Assembly (NCBI GenBank): GCA_047639575.1 | Contig: JBLIOB010000149.1 | Span: forward strand, 1-9,736 | Length of the DNA: 9,736 nt | From: JBLIOB01 sp047639575 | GTDB lineage: Bacteria; Bacteroidota; Bacteroidia; Flavobacteriales_D; Parvicellaceae | Direction of reading: 5' to 3' | Part shown: one piece after another, positions 1 through 6,482 of the stretch | Position numbering within the stretch: the first letter of the stretch is position 1 | Layout: each line of letters begins with the position of its first letter | Translations under genes and position numbers: made by a program | The notes under the pieces: model-generated | Database searches by the model: none | What the model was told of the DNA's origin: nothing | What the model saw: the letters and a program-made list of their open reading frames with translations, nothing else

Positions 1-609
1 TATTTTAAAACCCCTTACTTCATCCTTAATTCTTGGGATGAAGCCTAAGTCATGCATATAGCTTAACGCGGTATCATCATCACCTGAAGAAAAAGAGAAT
101 TTTAATTTCCTGCCTAACTCTTGTCCAATTGGATTTCTAAGAAAGTATTTAAACAAAGCATCCGCATAAGGTCTAACATCGAACAATTCATTCGGATCAA
201 TTCCAGCTAATTCAGAAGCAGTGATATTCCGAACCGTATTGCCACATGCTTCTCGGATAGTAATATCATCTTGTTCCAGTTCCGCCCACAATTCAGGCGT
301 TCGATCTAAACTAACGTGATGAATCTGAATGTCTTGCCTTGTTGTAATGTGAAGCCTACCCCGAGAATATTCATCAGACACTTTCGCGATTCGAATCAGT
401 TGCTCCCCAGTTAATCTCCCATACGGAATTTTAATTCTGATCATCTGAACACCGAATTGCCGTTGACCGTATATACCTCTAGCCAATCTTAATGTTCTGA
501 AGCGTTCGTTATCAATTTTCCCTTCTTTGAATTCATGAATTTTGCGTTCTAATTCAAGCAGGTCTTTTTGGACCAACGGGTGTTCTATTTCTGTTCTAAA
601 ACTTTGCAT
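1..609 (-). CDS. Ferredoxin-type nitrite/sulfite reductase, N-terminal part (3' end outside window)
   Basis: The 203 visible codons encode the N-terminal part of a siroheme/4Fe-4S sulfite or nitrite reductase, which reduces sulfite to sulfide (or nitrite to ammonia) in the cytoplasm. The first ferredoxin-like half-domain is clear at residues 37-100: RLARGIYGQRQFGV, then RIKIPYGRLT, then the substrate/siroheme-contacting HITTRQDIQIHHV at 87-99. It continues into the siroheme region with ACGNTVRNITASELAGI at 121-137 and the family-typical FDVRPYADAL. The four Cys that hold the iron-sulfur/siroheme centre would lie in the missing C-terminal half. The ATG at 609 is chosen because conserved sequence starts soon after it and a terminator hairpin lies just upstream. 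I prefer sulfite over nitrite as substrate because the gene follows a cysteine-rich leader peptide and attenuator; that is inference from regulation, since the two enzymes share this fold. Confidence 0.9.
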   Translation of the reverse strand, partial: MQSFRTEIEHPLVQKDLLELERKIHEFKEGKIDNERFRTLRLARGIYGQRQFGVQMIRIKIPYGRLTGEQLIRIAKVSDEYSRGRLHITTRQDIQIHHVSLDRTPELWAELEQDDITIREACGNTVRNITASELAGIDPNELFDVRPYADALFKYFLRNPIGQELGRKLKFSFSSGDDDTALSYMHDLGFIPRIKDEVRGFKI

Positions 610-627
610 TCTTTAATTTTTAAGCAT

Positions 628-659
628 AAAAAAAGGCCCCTCTGTTATGAGGAGCCTTT
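628..659 (-). terminator. Attenuator terminator in front of the sulfite reductase gene
   Basis: An 11-bp stem (arms 632-642 and 649-659, one G-U pair in RNA) with a 6-nt loop is followed on the minus strand by seven U (628-634), only 18 nt before the reductase ATG. An upstream segment GAGGA (693-697), in the tail of the Cys leader ORF, can pair with UCCUC in the terminator's 5' arm, so it is a candidate antiterminator. A strong terminator between a Cys-rich leader and its gene is the layout of ribosome-mediated attenuation. Confidence 0.85.
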
Positions 660-678
660 CACCTTAGTCTATAAATAA

Positions 679-732
679 CTAGGCATAACCATTCCTCTTC
701 AATCTTATTGATTGACAGCATCTGCAGCACAT
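679..732 (-). CDS. Cysteine leader peptide MCCRCCQSIRLKRNGYA (sulfite reductase attenuator)
   Basis: This 17-codon ORF starts ATG TGC TGC AGA TGC TGT, so four of its first six codons are Cys, which is extreme for chance. It begins 20 nt after the stop of the 470-residue gene and ends 19 nt before the terminator hairpin at 628-659. By analogy with known leader-peptide attenuators, a ribosome short of Cys-tRNA would stall on the CCRCC run and favour the antiterminator, letting transcription enter the sulfite reductase gene. There is little room for a separate promoter after the preceding stop codon, so this seems to be an attenuator inside an operon. An overlapping ORF from the ATG at 738-740 (MKICAADAVNQ) has only one Cys and is the weaker candidate. 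Confidence 0.8.
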   Translation of the reverse strand: MCCRCCQSIRLKRNGYA

Positions 733-752
733 ATTTTCATTTATTAATCGCA

Positions 753-2165
753 TTAACTAGCTAATTTATTCTTGTAAGCTACGCGCTCTAAAGATGCATA
801 AATCGCTTGGTGAAAGATTGTTGTTTCAGCTACTACGGTAGAATCTCCTTTTCGTTTTGATGGAATGGAAAAACCAAATTTAGAAGCAATGGCATCTAAA
901 ACTATTGCTGAACTATTCAAAGAATAAACACGGCTTGAATGGTTCTCTAATTGTCGATTTGCACGTTGAAGTAGACTTCGGACCAAGTCATCATTTCCCT
1001 GTTTAGCGTTTACCACAACATCTGCAACCCGCGCCCAAGAAGCTACATAAGGATTACCTGCGTATGAGACCTCTTGAAAAAGTCTTTTAGCCGCTTTATC
1101 TTCCCCGACAGCTAATAAGTGAAGCGCTTCAACGAAATCCACCATGTATTGAGAATCATCGTTGACTTTACCTTTCAATTCCTCCAATGTTTCATGTTCT
1201 TCTCCATCGATAGCAGACAATGCCGATCTGTACAGCAGCACCTTTAAGTCTTCTTTATCTAGAGTTCTGTCTAGGGCTAAAACTTTATCTATTAACTGAA
1301 TCAAGGCTTCAGTATCAGCACCATGGTGAAAAGCTGAAAGGAATTTAACGTACGTGATTTTACGTTTCAACTCTAACTTTTTACGGTCATTCCCTTCGAT
1401 TGCTTCTACTAATTCGTCTGCTTCTTCTAAGCTCCCAACCGAACGATCTGTATCTGTGAAATTAATACGAGCATCTGCAATTTTATAAGAGACTTCGTTT
1501 AAAGCTTCCAATTCTTTTCCAAGATTACCAGCATCTCCACTAAGTTCATATGCTTCTACTAATTCCTGAAAATCAGTACCGTTATCCAGGTAACTGATAG
1601 AAACCAAATCGAATAAATCTGCCTTATCTGCTTTATATCGACTTTCAATCAATTCAAGCCGTTCTGAAAGTAACCTTCTCCAGGAGTCTACACTTTTAAC
1701 TGTTTGACTTTGGGGAGTTAGTTCTATGCTTTTGGATAAAAAATAGTTCTTTAGGTCCAGATCTTTTTGTTGTGTTGAAATTTCTCCTAGCTGAGAAAGA
1801 TAACCTTCCATTACTCCTCTTGTTCCTTTTCTATCGTATACGTTCGAAAGAACCAAGTTTCTGAGTTTTAAATCATTTTTCAAGTAAGACGATATTTTCA
1901 TTTCCTCGACTTGTTTAATCGCAAAATCAACAAAGCGTCTTTTCTTCAAATTTTGTTCACTTTCTGGAAGTGCTGGATCTGTTAAATCCACTCCAATCTT
2001 ATTCAATACTGAAATAAACTTTTCTTTCTCGTTTGTTTTTGACGTTAACAATACAATGAAAGCTTCATGTCTTTTATCCTGAGATTTCTTTGAGTCGTTT
2101 AGCAGCACTCTGCGTTCCGACACGGTCAGATCTACTAGAAGCGCTAAGAGTTTTTTACCTATCAT
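753..2165 (-). CDS. Unknown 470-residue helical (TPR-like) protein between cysteine attenuators
   Basis: I do not recognise this family. The protein has no signal peptide or membrane segment and is highly charged. It appears all-helical, with solenoid-like amphipathic helix pairs from about residue 180 onward (for example around YKADKADLFDLVSISYLD, YVKFLSAFHHGADTEALIQL, DFVEALHLLAVGEDKAAKRL and VASWARVADVVVNAKQGNDD), which resembles TPR/SEL-type scaffolds. The N-terminal third (about 1-150) is rich in Lys and Glu. It lies between two tandem Cys-type leader/terminator modules upstream and a third one downstream that controls sulfite reductase. Its expression is therefore probably tied to cysteine supply and co-transcribed with the reductase. 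A role in sulfur metabolism is suggested only by this context; no catalytic motif is visible. The start at 2165 is the first ATG after the upstream terminator. Confidence 0.75.
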   Translation of the reverse strand: MIGKKLLALLVDLTVSERRVLLNDSKKSQDKRHEAFIVLLTSKTNEKEKFISVLNKIGVDLTDPALPESEQNLKKRRFVDFAIKQVEEMKISSYLKNDLKLRNLVLSNVYDRKGTRGVMEGYLSQLGEISTQQKDLDLKNYFLSKSIELTPQSQTVKSVDSWRRLLSERLELIESRYKADKADLFDLVSISYLDNGTDFQELVEAYELSGDAGNLGKELEALNEVSYKIADARINFTDTDRSVGSLEEADELVEAIEGNDRKKLELKRKITYVKFLSAFHHGADTEALIQLIDKVLALDRTLDKEDLKVLLYRSALSAIDGEEHETLEELKGKVNDDSQYMVDFVEALHLLAVGEDKAAKRLFQEVSYAGNPYVASWARVADVVVNAKQGNDDLVRSLLQRANRQLENHSSRVYSLNSSAIVLDAIASKFGFSIPSKRKGDSTVVAETTIFHQAIYASLERVAYKNKLAS

Positions 2166-2211
2166 GACTATTAATTTTTGTTTGTGTTAGTTGTTTGCTT
2201 GGCTTAATTTC

Positions 2212-2247
2212 AAAAAAAAAGCCCCTCCGGTTATCGGAGGGGCTTTT
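2212..2247 (-). terminator. Second attenuator terminator, upstream of the 470-residue gene
   Basis: A perfect 13-bp stem (2217-2229 with 2235-2247) with a 5-nt loop is followed on the minus strand by nine U (2212-2220), about 47 nt before the next start codon. The segment GGAGGG (2283-2288) in the last codons of leader 2 is complementary to CCCUCC in the 5' arm, so it can serve as antiterminator. It terminates the minus strand: the plus-strand side of the stem has only four T. Confidence 0.85.
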
Positions 2248-2272
2248 AAATTCTTTAGTATCGTTGCGAATT

Positions 2273-2383
2273 TCAGAAAACACCCTCCTCTTTTTTCATC
2301 CACGTAAATAGATACATATTGCTACAACACATGATGGTGTTAGCACTATTAAATAATCTATTATGTGATTGATTTGAGTTCAT
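2273..2383 (-). CDS. Second cysteine leader peptide (contains MCCSNMYLFTWMKKEEGVF)
   Basis: A 36-codon ORF runs from the ATG at 2383. An internal in-frame ATG at 2332 begins MCC, the same start as the leader of the sulfite reductase attenuator, so the functional leader may be only the last 19 codons. Two adjacent Cys codons are followed, after about 38 nt, by the GGAGGG antiterminator candidate, which overlaps the final codons. The perfect terminator at 2212-2247 lies 26 nt after the TGA. Known attenuators place regulatory codons just before the competing segment, as here. No strong promoter box is seen between terminator 1 and this ORF, so it is probably transcribed by read-through of module 1. 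Confidence 0.65.
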   Translation of the reverse strand: MNSNQSHNRLFNSANTIMCCSNMYLFTWMKKEEGVF

Positions 2384-2401
2384 CTTTCTTATTAATTGTT
2401 T

Positions 2402-2438
2402 AAAAAAAAAGCCCTTGCGATTTCTCGAAAGGGCTTTT
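2402..2438 (-). terminator. First attenuator terminator
   Basis: A 10-bp perfect stem (2407-2416 with 2429-2438), extended by two pairs past one mismatch, ends in nine U on the minus strand (2402-2410). The segment AGGGCU (2472-2477), which overlaps the stop codon of leader 1, is the exact complement of AGCCCU in the 5' arm, a six-base antiterminator. It could also end transcripts from the lipoprotein genes, but the promoter-like box at 2544-2551 just upstream of leader 1 favours attenuation. Confidence 0.8.
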
Positions 2439-2475
2439 AAAATGTCTTAGTTAATTTAACTTTCAAACACTAGCC

Positions 2476-2535
2476 CTAAGTCCACATGCAATAGCACATG
2501 GTAAACTTAAAAATATGGTTAGTTGTTGTTTTCAT
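2476..2535 (-). CDS. First cysteine leader peptide (ends MCYCMWT)
   Basis: A 19-codon ORF from the ATG at 2535, with an internal in-frame ATG at 2499, ends Met-Cys-Tyr-Cys-Met-Trp-Thr-stop. The Cys/Met-rich end sits directly before the antiterminator segment that spans the stop codon, and the terminator follows about 37 nt later. The sequence around the Cys codons resembles the corresponding part of leader 2 (ACCATGTG versus ACCATCATGTG), which suggests an old duplication of the module. The first ATG is only about 9 nt from the -7 box, so the transcript would be nearly leaderless. The internal ATG may be the real start. Confidence 0.65.
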   Translation of the reverse strand: MKTTTNHIFKFTMCYCMWT

Positions 2536-2543
2536 AACTGGTA

Positions 2544-2576
2544 CAAATGTAAGTTCATTTTAAATTCAAAACCTAA
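2544..2576 (-). promoter_or_regulatory. Promoter of the cysteine-regulated unit
   Basis: On the minus strand TACATTTG (2551 to 2544) matches the Bacteroidota -7 consensus TAnnTTTG exactly. TTAGG lies about 20 nt upstream and TTTTG 15 nt upstream; neither is an ideal -33 box with ideal spacing. Transcription would start just before leader 1. The rest of 2577-2684 shows nothing I can assign. Confidence 0.55.
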
Positions 2577-2684
2577 CAGAGTCGAAACTATTTTTCAGGC
2601 GGATTATAATTTTGTCCTAGTTAAAAGCATCAGAGATTCAACTATAACAACCTAGACCCAACATTAGTCTTGCTTTTCATAAAT

Positions 2685-3458
2685 TTAATTGTCCTTAAGA
2701 TCACCAACCAATTTGTCGATATCTAATTGCATTATATTATCGAATCGGACAAATGACGCAATTAACTGAGGACTTGAATCTACAACCAAATCGAAATTCC
2801 TGATCTTTTTCAAAGGTGTAAATAAACTGATTCCGTCAGTGTCATTGAATTTCAACGATGAAGAGAACTGCACTTTATAAGTATGTGGAATGTTAGTCCT
2901 AGTGAATCGTGTGAAATAAACTTGATTTTCACTGTAATTCTTAATTGTTCTTAGCTCCAATATCAATTCACCTTCCGAAAAAGATATGATTTTATGAAAC
3001 CCATGAGCATCAGATTCCATTGCATAATTGTTTATAGAACTATCGGTCATCCTTATCCTTAAATCTATTCCGTTTAATGGATTATGTACAACAAAATCAT
3101 CACCTAGCCTATGCACGGCAATCCATTCTCTTGGAAACTCATTGAGATCCAGAGTTGCCAGATCAAATTCCTCGCCTATTTCTGACAAATAAGAATCTAC
3201 CCCTCCTGAGTCTGAAAAACTTGGTGTCCAATTTGTTATTTCATCGTAAAAACGAGAATCCCTGGAGGTATCAATAAACACTTGGTGTTTTGAAAAATCA
3301 AGAAATTCAGGATGGTTCTTTTCAATTAGTGTATCAGTCTCAACTTTGTCCATACCTTCCGATACAATATGAACATCTTCATCAATTACAGAGGGTGGCT
3401 TAACTTCACTTTGGCAACCGACTATAATTACACTTAATATCAATAATCCTCTTTTCAT
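2685..3458 (-). CDS. Unknown lipoprotein, 257 residues
   Basis: An N-terminal Lys-Arg and a short hydrophobic stretch end in a lipobox, IVGC with Cys15, so the product should be a lipid-anchored envelope protein. The rest is acidic and beta-rich (for example FHKIISFSEGELILELRTI), without a family I recognise. The start codon overlaps the stop of the upstream lipoprotein gene by four bases, so the two are translationally coupled and probably work together. The pair lies at the far end of the cassette-like array, next to the cysteine-regulated unit. I see no attC-like element after the stop, so I cannot say whether the pair is a cassette. Confidence 0.8.
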   Translation of the reverse strand: MKRGLLILSVIIVGCQSEVKPPSVIDEDVHIVSEGMDKVETDTLIEKNHPEFLDFSKHQVFIDTSRDSRFYDEITNWTPSFSDSGGVDSYLSEIGEEFDLATLDLNEFPREWIAVHRLGDDFVVHNPLNGIDLRIRMTDSSINNYAMESDAHGFHKIISFSEGELILELRTIKNYSENQVYFTRFTRTNIPHTYKVQFSSSLKFNDTDGISLFTPLKKIRNFDLVVDSSPQLIASFVRFDNIMQLDIDKLVGDLKDN

Positions 3459-3982
3459 ATAAATCTTAATAAATCTTTTGGAGTTGGCGCTTCTTGTTCA
3501 ACATCAACTTTGGCATCTCCAATAAGTGTATCTCCATTCAACTCAAGCGTCAATCTTATTGCTTGATAATTATGTTTGTAGCTAACCTCAAAAAGACCTG
3601 TTTGAAAGTACACCTCTAGATTTTGTCTATAGTTTGATTTTAATTGGATGTTATTTACATCGCACTTTTTACAATATAAAGAATCGATAGAAGCTGCGCT
3701 AGTAATTGAAATAGTACCAGCAGAATCTACATCACCCATTATCTTTTCTAAACTAATGAACTTAGGATAGATCGGGTTCTTAAATCGGTTGGTCAATGTG
3801 AACATAGCAACATCAACTGTTGCTGGAGTCTCTCCATGTGTATACGTTGCCCAAATATTCTGACCATCTATTTCAAGATGCCCTAGATTTTTTTCTATTT
3901 CTAGTTGACTTTGACTTGATTCAGAACATCCAACCAGGGTAAGCAACCCTAAAAACATAAAAGCTAAATAATACTTCATCAA
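3455..3982 (-). CDS. Unknown lipoprotein with CKKC motif, 175 residues
   Basis: The signal peptide ends in the lipobox LVGC with Cys19, followed by a short Ser/Gln-rich linker, so it is a lipid-anchored envelope protein. The mature part looks like a beta-sandwich (alternating hydrophobic stretches at about 36-66 and 120-165). It carries a CKKC pair at 104-107, which could bind a metal or form a disulfide; this is inference. It is the first gene of a two-gene operon and overlaps the next lipoprotein gene by 4 nt. Either of the two initial Met codons may be the start. Family not recognised. Confidence 0.8.
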   Translation of the reverse strand: MMKYYLAFMFLGLLTLVGCSESSQSQLEIEKNLGHLEIDGQNIWATYTHGETPATVDVAMFTLTNRFKNPIYPKFISLEKIMGDVDSAGTISITSAASIDSLYCKKCDVNNIQLKSNYRQNLEVYFQTGLFEVSYKHNYQAIRLTLELNGDTLIGDAKVDVEQEAPTPKDLLRFI

Positions 3983-4015
3983 ATCAATTTAAAAAGAATA
4001 TGCACATAGCGCGTG

Positions 4016-4038
4016 GTTCTGTCGCACCTGTGCAGAAC
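4016..4038. repeat. Short inverted repeat in the leader of the lipoprotein operon
   Basis: GTTCTG (4016-4021) and CAGAAC (4033-4038) flank an 11-nt loop, and CCTGT/ACAGG nested in the same stretch gives an alternative fold. It lies about 35 nt upstream of the first lipoprotein gene. It may be a regulatory hairpin or the worn remains of a cassette-end element. The rest of 3983-4120 holds only the weak promoter listed next. Confidence 0.35.
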
Positions 4039-4050
4039 AGGCCTTTATTT

Positions 4051-4080
4051 GAAAAATATCTGTTATTTCCGAATTGCTAA
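4051..4080 (-). promoter_or_regulatory. Possible promoter of the lipoprotein operon
   Basis: On the minus strand TATTTTTC (4058 to 4051) matches TAnnTTTG in seven of eight positions, and TTAG lies 18 nt upstream (4077-4080). AT-rich DNA gives such matches by chance, so the call is weak. Confidence 0.3.
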
Positions 4081-4120
4081 CTAGCTGATAATCAGATTAA
4101 TTTATTTTTGAAATTGGCTT

Positions 4121-4220
4121 CGTTTGGAACAAAGATAGTACCTCCTGAGTTAGCAACCGAGTGTTGCCGAAGCTTTAGCGTAGGTGCAAGGGTATTAGCT
4201 TTATTTCTCCTGAGTTGGCA
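4121..4220 (-). repeat. attC-like element A
   Basis: This 100-bp element aligns along nearly its whole length with the element at 6544-6644, sharing cgtttggaa.aaagatagta, gttgccgaagctttagcg and gggtattagcttt. On the minus strand it opens with the box TGCCAAC (4214-4220, form RYYYAAC). The other end, CGAAGCC, has lost the GTT of the partner box, so this end looks decayed. The outer arms AAATAAAGCTAATACC and GGTACTATCTTT can pair into a long imperfect hairpin. It sits 4 nt after the stop of the yoeB remnant, as an integron cassette end should. Confidence 0.65.
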
Positions 4221-4224
4221 ATTG

Positions 4225-4356
4225 CTATTTAGAATCGTAATGAAACCTGCATTGAATAATTGAGCACTTTTGATCAATTCCTTTTTTACCAGAAACTCTA
4301 TAAACAAGACGATGTTCACCTGTAATCCTTCTTGACCAGAATAGGTTCAGAATTAG
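4225..4356 (-). pseudogene. yoeB: Truncated YoeB-type toxin (C-terminal half only)
   Basis: The minus-strand frame reads LILNLFWSRRITGEHRLVYR, then VSGKKGIDQKCSIIQCRFHY-DSK-stop. This is the conserved C-terminal half of the YoeB/Txe mRNA interferase family (WSRRI, EHRLVY with the catalytic Arg, and the terminal RxHY pair). Full proteins are about 85 residues, and 43 codons remain. There is no ATG before the conserved part. The frame is closed by a TAG at 4357-4359 that forms part of the box of attC-like element D, so the gene was cut at the junction itself. No YefM antitoxin gene is present. The stop lies 4 nt from element A. It should be inactive. Confidence 0.75.
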
Positions 4357-4405
4357 CTAACGTTTGGCTAAACTGCTTTTTAATGCAGTTTAGGATTTAT
4401 TGGCA
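4355..4405 (-). repeat. attC-like element D (short)
   Basis: This 51-bp element shares CGTTTGG and its flank with elements B and C. Its boxes are AGCTAAC (4355-4361) and ATTGGCA (4399-4405) on the plus strand. Between them a perfect 8-bp stem TAAACTGC/GCAGTTTA forms a compact hairpin. It begins 6 nt after the stop of the 324-residue gene. The central sequence differs from A-C, as is normal among integron attC sites, but I hold this copy less firmly. Confidence 0.5.
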
Positions 4406-4411
4406 ACTGTT

Positions 4412-5386
4412 TTACTCTTCATTTTTTATTTCAATGATGCTTTCTAACTTTAAATAATCATAATCCTCGGTGAATTTCTTTTTTCCAATTTTTTCCCTTT
4501 TCCCCAACCGTATTGATAGTCTGAAAATATAATTTCCATTATCAGTTTTTGAACGAATTGTAATTCCGGTCTGTGCAGGAAATGATGTTAAAATCACTTC
4601 GGACTTTAATGCAACTACGCATGGCTGAGCATGAAGCCAGTTGGTTAATAATAAGAGTCGATCAGTTCCGCCAATCATATTGATTTCATTAATAGAATGT
4701 TCTATTTTATTTTTAATAGACTGAGTGTCATTTATCACTAACATCTGACACATTGCACTAGCAGAATCTTTTTTAACACCGCTCTTTACCCATTGAAATA
4801 AGTCAATAATGGTATCTTTTTTAACTGCTTTTTCTTCTTTTACTTTCTTAATGTGTCCGAAAAAAGATGTTGCCATTGGAACCGCTTTCAACAGAATCAA
4901 TTTTTGTGGTTCAATCCAGTTATTATTCCCCGAGAATACAAATTCACCTGGAGTGTGTGTACGTCCGAACTTTAAATAGATTCTATAATAATGATCCAAT
5001 AAGAGTGTGTCACAGCATTTCCGTACAAACAGCTTTTTCTTTAGTGATTGCGAGTCGAAATACGTTATGCGATAAAGTGAGTCATCTCCATGTAATGCAT
5101 TAAAAATTGCTGGTGGGCTAAAACGAGAAATTGAATCAAGTCCGCGTTTGGACGATATCTTTTTTATCAAGTTGACAGTTTCAAACTTAAAGGGTGTCCA
5201 ATTTGATCCACCTTCTTGCGTATAAGCCCCATAGGCATAATTAATGTATACATCTGCTACAAAGTCTGCCTCAATTAGCAAAGTGCTATCGATAGAAATG
5301 TTGTGAATTCGAGTATTACCCTGACCATATCCATCAAATGCTGAGAGTAATAGCGTAAATAGTAATATGTTAAGAGTATTGTTCAT
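4412..5386 (-). CDS. Unknown secreted protein, 324 residues, with a domain shared with its neighbour
   Basis: A Sec-type signal peptide (about 1-20) predicts export. Residues 245-297 (NWL at 249-251, Cys-Val at 256-257, FPAQ at 269-272, then ITIRS and LGK) align with residues 68-121 of the upstream gene product (NWL, CV, YPGQ, IIGVKF, TGK), so the two share a domain. A GGTD motif at 239-242 also occurs in the first protein of the cluster. The middle (about 180-220) is Lys-rich. Family not recognised. It follows the preceding gene by 20 nt and ends 6 nt before attC-like element D. It is probably the last gene of a three-gene operon of related envelope proteins. Confidence 0.75.
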   Translation of the reverse strand: MNNTLNILLFTLLLSAFDGYGQGNTRIHNISIDSTLLIEADFVADVYINYAYGAYTQEGGSNWTPFKFETVNLIKKISSKRGLDSISRFSPPAIFNALHGDDSLYRITYFDSQSLKKKLFVRKCCDTLLLDHYYRIYLKFGRTHTPGEFVFSGNNNWIEPQKLILLKAVPMATSFFGHIKKVKEEKAVKKDTIIDLFQWVKSGVKKDSASAMCQMLVINDTQSIKNKIEHSINEINMIGGTDRLLLLTNWLHAQPCVVALKSEVILTSFPAQTGITIRSKTDNGNYIFRLSIRLGKREKIGKKKFTEDYDYLKLESIIEIKNEE

Positions 5387-5393
5387 TTTAATT

Positions 5394-5406
5394 GTTGGCA
5401 GTAGTT
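5394..5406 (-). repeat. Isolated RYYYAAC-like box between two genes (possible lost attC)
   Basis: The 20-nt gap between the genes contains, on the minus strand, ACTACTGCCAAC. This is complementary in 10 of 12 positions to GTTGGTAGTAAT at 6427-6438, upstream of the two-gene block. That is the relation expected between the two ends of one cassette, with the hairpin part of its attC deleted and the next gene fused on. Confidence 0.35.
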
Positions 5407-5907
5407 TTAATTTTCAATAATTAGGCATTTTGTCTTTTCGATATCAACGAATCCTTCACAATCAGTTGAGTTTAAATATATAAGTTTGTCCTTGTCGCCA
5501 AGGTTCAAAATTTTCCAGCCAAAAATTTTGAACCATCTTTTTTTTCCTGTCTGAATGGTATAACATTTTTCAATCACTTTTCCTTCTTTGTTAAATTTCA
5601 CACCAATGATTGATTGCCCAGGATATTGTAGGGTTTTAATTGCGCACTTATCCCATATTGCTTCTCTCACACAATCAAATCTATTTAGCCAATTAACAAT
5701 TGAATCTAGCGAAGAAGAATAAGAGGCATAACCTAAGTTCATATTAGCATTCTTATTTTTCTTAATTTCTTTTAAAACAAGCTTTTCAACTTTTTTGAAA
5801 TCACCTTGATTTACTGTTTGACACATCTTACAGGTTTCCTGAGCATTTGAAACCAAAGGGTTAATCATCAATATTATGAGCAAATACCTAATCACAGTTA
5901 CAAGCAC
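5407..5907 (-). CDS. Unknown secreted protein, 166 residues
   Basis: A signal peptide (about 1-22, ending SNAQ) predicts export, and the mature start carries a CKMC pair at 26-29. A conserved block at 68-121 (DSIVNWL, Cys-Val at 79-80, YPGQ at 95-98, IIGVKF) is shared with the 324-residue protein downstream, and its DS.(I/V)NWL part also with the lipoprotein upstream. The start at 5907 overlaps the end of the upstream gene by 20 nt, indicating translational coupling. A later Met at codon 14 would destroy the signal peptide. I do not recognise the family; it resembles a small periplasmic protein of unknown role, perhaps an effector or immunity partner of its neighbours, though nothing in the sequence proves that. 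Confidence 0.75.
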   Translation of the reverse strand: MLVTVIRYLLIILMINPLVSNAQETCKMCQTVNQGDFKKVEKLVLKEIKKNKNANMNLGYASYSSSLDSIVNWLNRFDCVREAIWDKCAIKTLQYPGQSIIGVKFNKEGKVIEKCYTIQTGKKRWFKIFGWKILNLGDKDKLIYLNSTDCEGFVDIEKTKCLIIEN

Positions 5908-6379
5908 ATTTTAATTTATCTTTTTCCCATAATTTGCTCATGTCTGCAAATAGTTGATCGGTTCCCCCCTCCATTACATGATAATAATACGTGTTCAAAA
6001 CTTTGCCAGTAACCGAGACTCTTCTGTTCAAATTCTTAGAAAGCTTGTCATATAACCCACAAGATTCTGTTCTGTGTTGATTTTCAAAAATTGAACACCC
6101 AAGAACGCAAAGAGCTTTATCAGATTTTGTAGCACCTAATACCCAAATAAGAGCGTTTGTAATATTTGGATCAGGTTCGGTTCTTAACCAATTAATGAGA
6201 CTGTCGGGAGTATAGTTAGTTGAATACTTTTGTGAGGTTACTAGCGTAGATTCTTCTAACTGCTTATCAACTTGGTGATTTGGAATAATACCCGACTCAT
6301 CGCCATTTGATTCTTGACCGCAAGCACATAATATGATTAAGAGTGTGAAAAATATGGCTTTGGGTAATATGATTTTCAT
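5888..6379 (-). CDS. Unknown lipoprotein, 163 residues, first gene of the related trio
   Basis: The signal peptide ends in LCAC with Cys20 as the probable lipidated residue, followed by a polar linker. The mature protein has DSLINWL at 59-65, GGTD at 138-141 and a Cys-rich C-terminus (CACNCD), nine Cys after the lipid anchor in total, suggesting disulfides or metal binding in the envelope. DSLINWL and GGTD recur in the next two gene products, so the three may be divergent copies or co-evolving partners. The ATG at 6379 is the only start giving a complete signal peptide. Family not recognised. Confidence 0.75.
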   Translation of the reverse strand: MKIILPKAIFFTLLIILCACGQESNGDESGIIPNHQVDKQLEESTLVTSQKYSTNYTPDSLINWLRTEPDPNITNALIWVLGATKSDKALCVLGCSIFENQHRTESCGLYDKLSKNLNRRVSVTGKVLNTYYYHVMEGGTDQLFADMSKLWEKDKLKCACNCD

Positions 6380-6482
6380 TCGATTCTACAATTCTGATTA
6401 ATATTTATTTTGTCTTGCCGTTTTTAATTACTACCAACGTGAGTCTGTGTAATAACTAATTTTTGATCTCTGAGAATCGCAT

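Noticed and set aside
705..740. Leader ORF MKICAADAVNQ as the sulfite reductase leader
   Set aside because: It overlaps the MCCRCC frame, has one Cys only and does not end near the antiterminator segment.
628..752. A SAM or other metabolite riboswitch before sulfite reductase
   Set aside because: The interval is too short for a SAM-I type aptamer and is explained by leader ORF plus terminator; no aptamer core was recognised.
2641..2684. GTTGGGT box after the last lipoprotein gene as a further attC
   Set aside because: It matches GTTRRRY but has no partner box or hairpin arms; chance is sufficient.
4867..5103. Plus-strand 78-codon frame, and a similar one at 8398-8619
   Set aside because: Antisense shadows of the 324-residue gene and of DAHP synthase-chorismate mutase.
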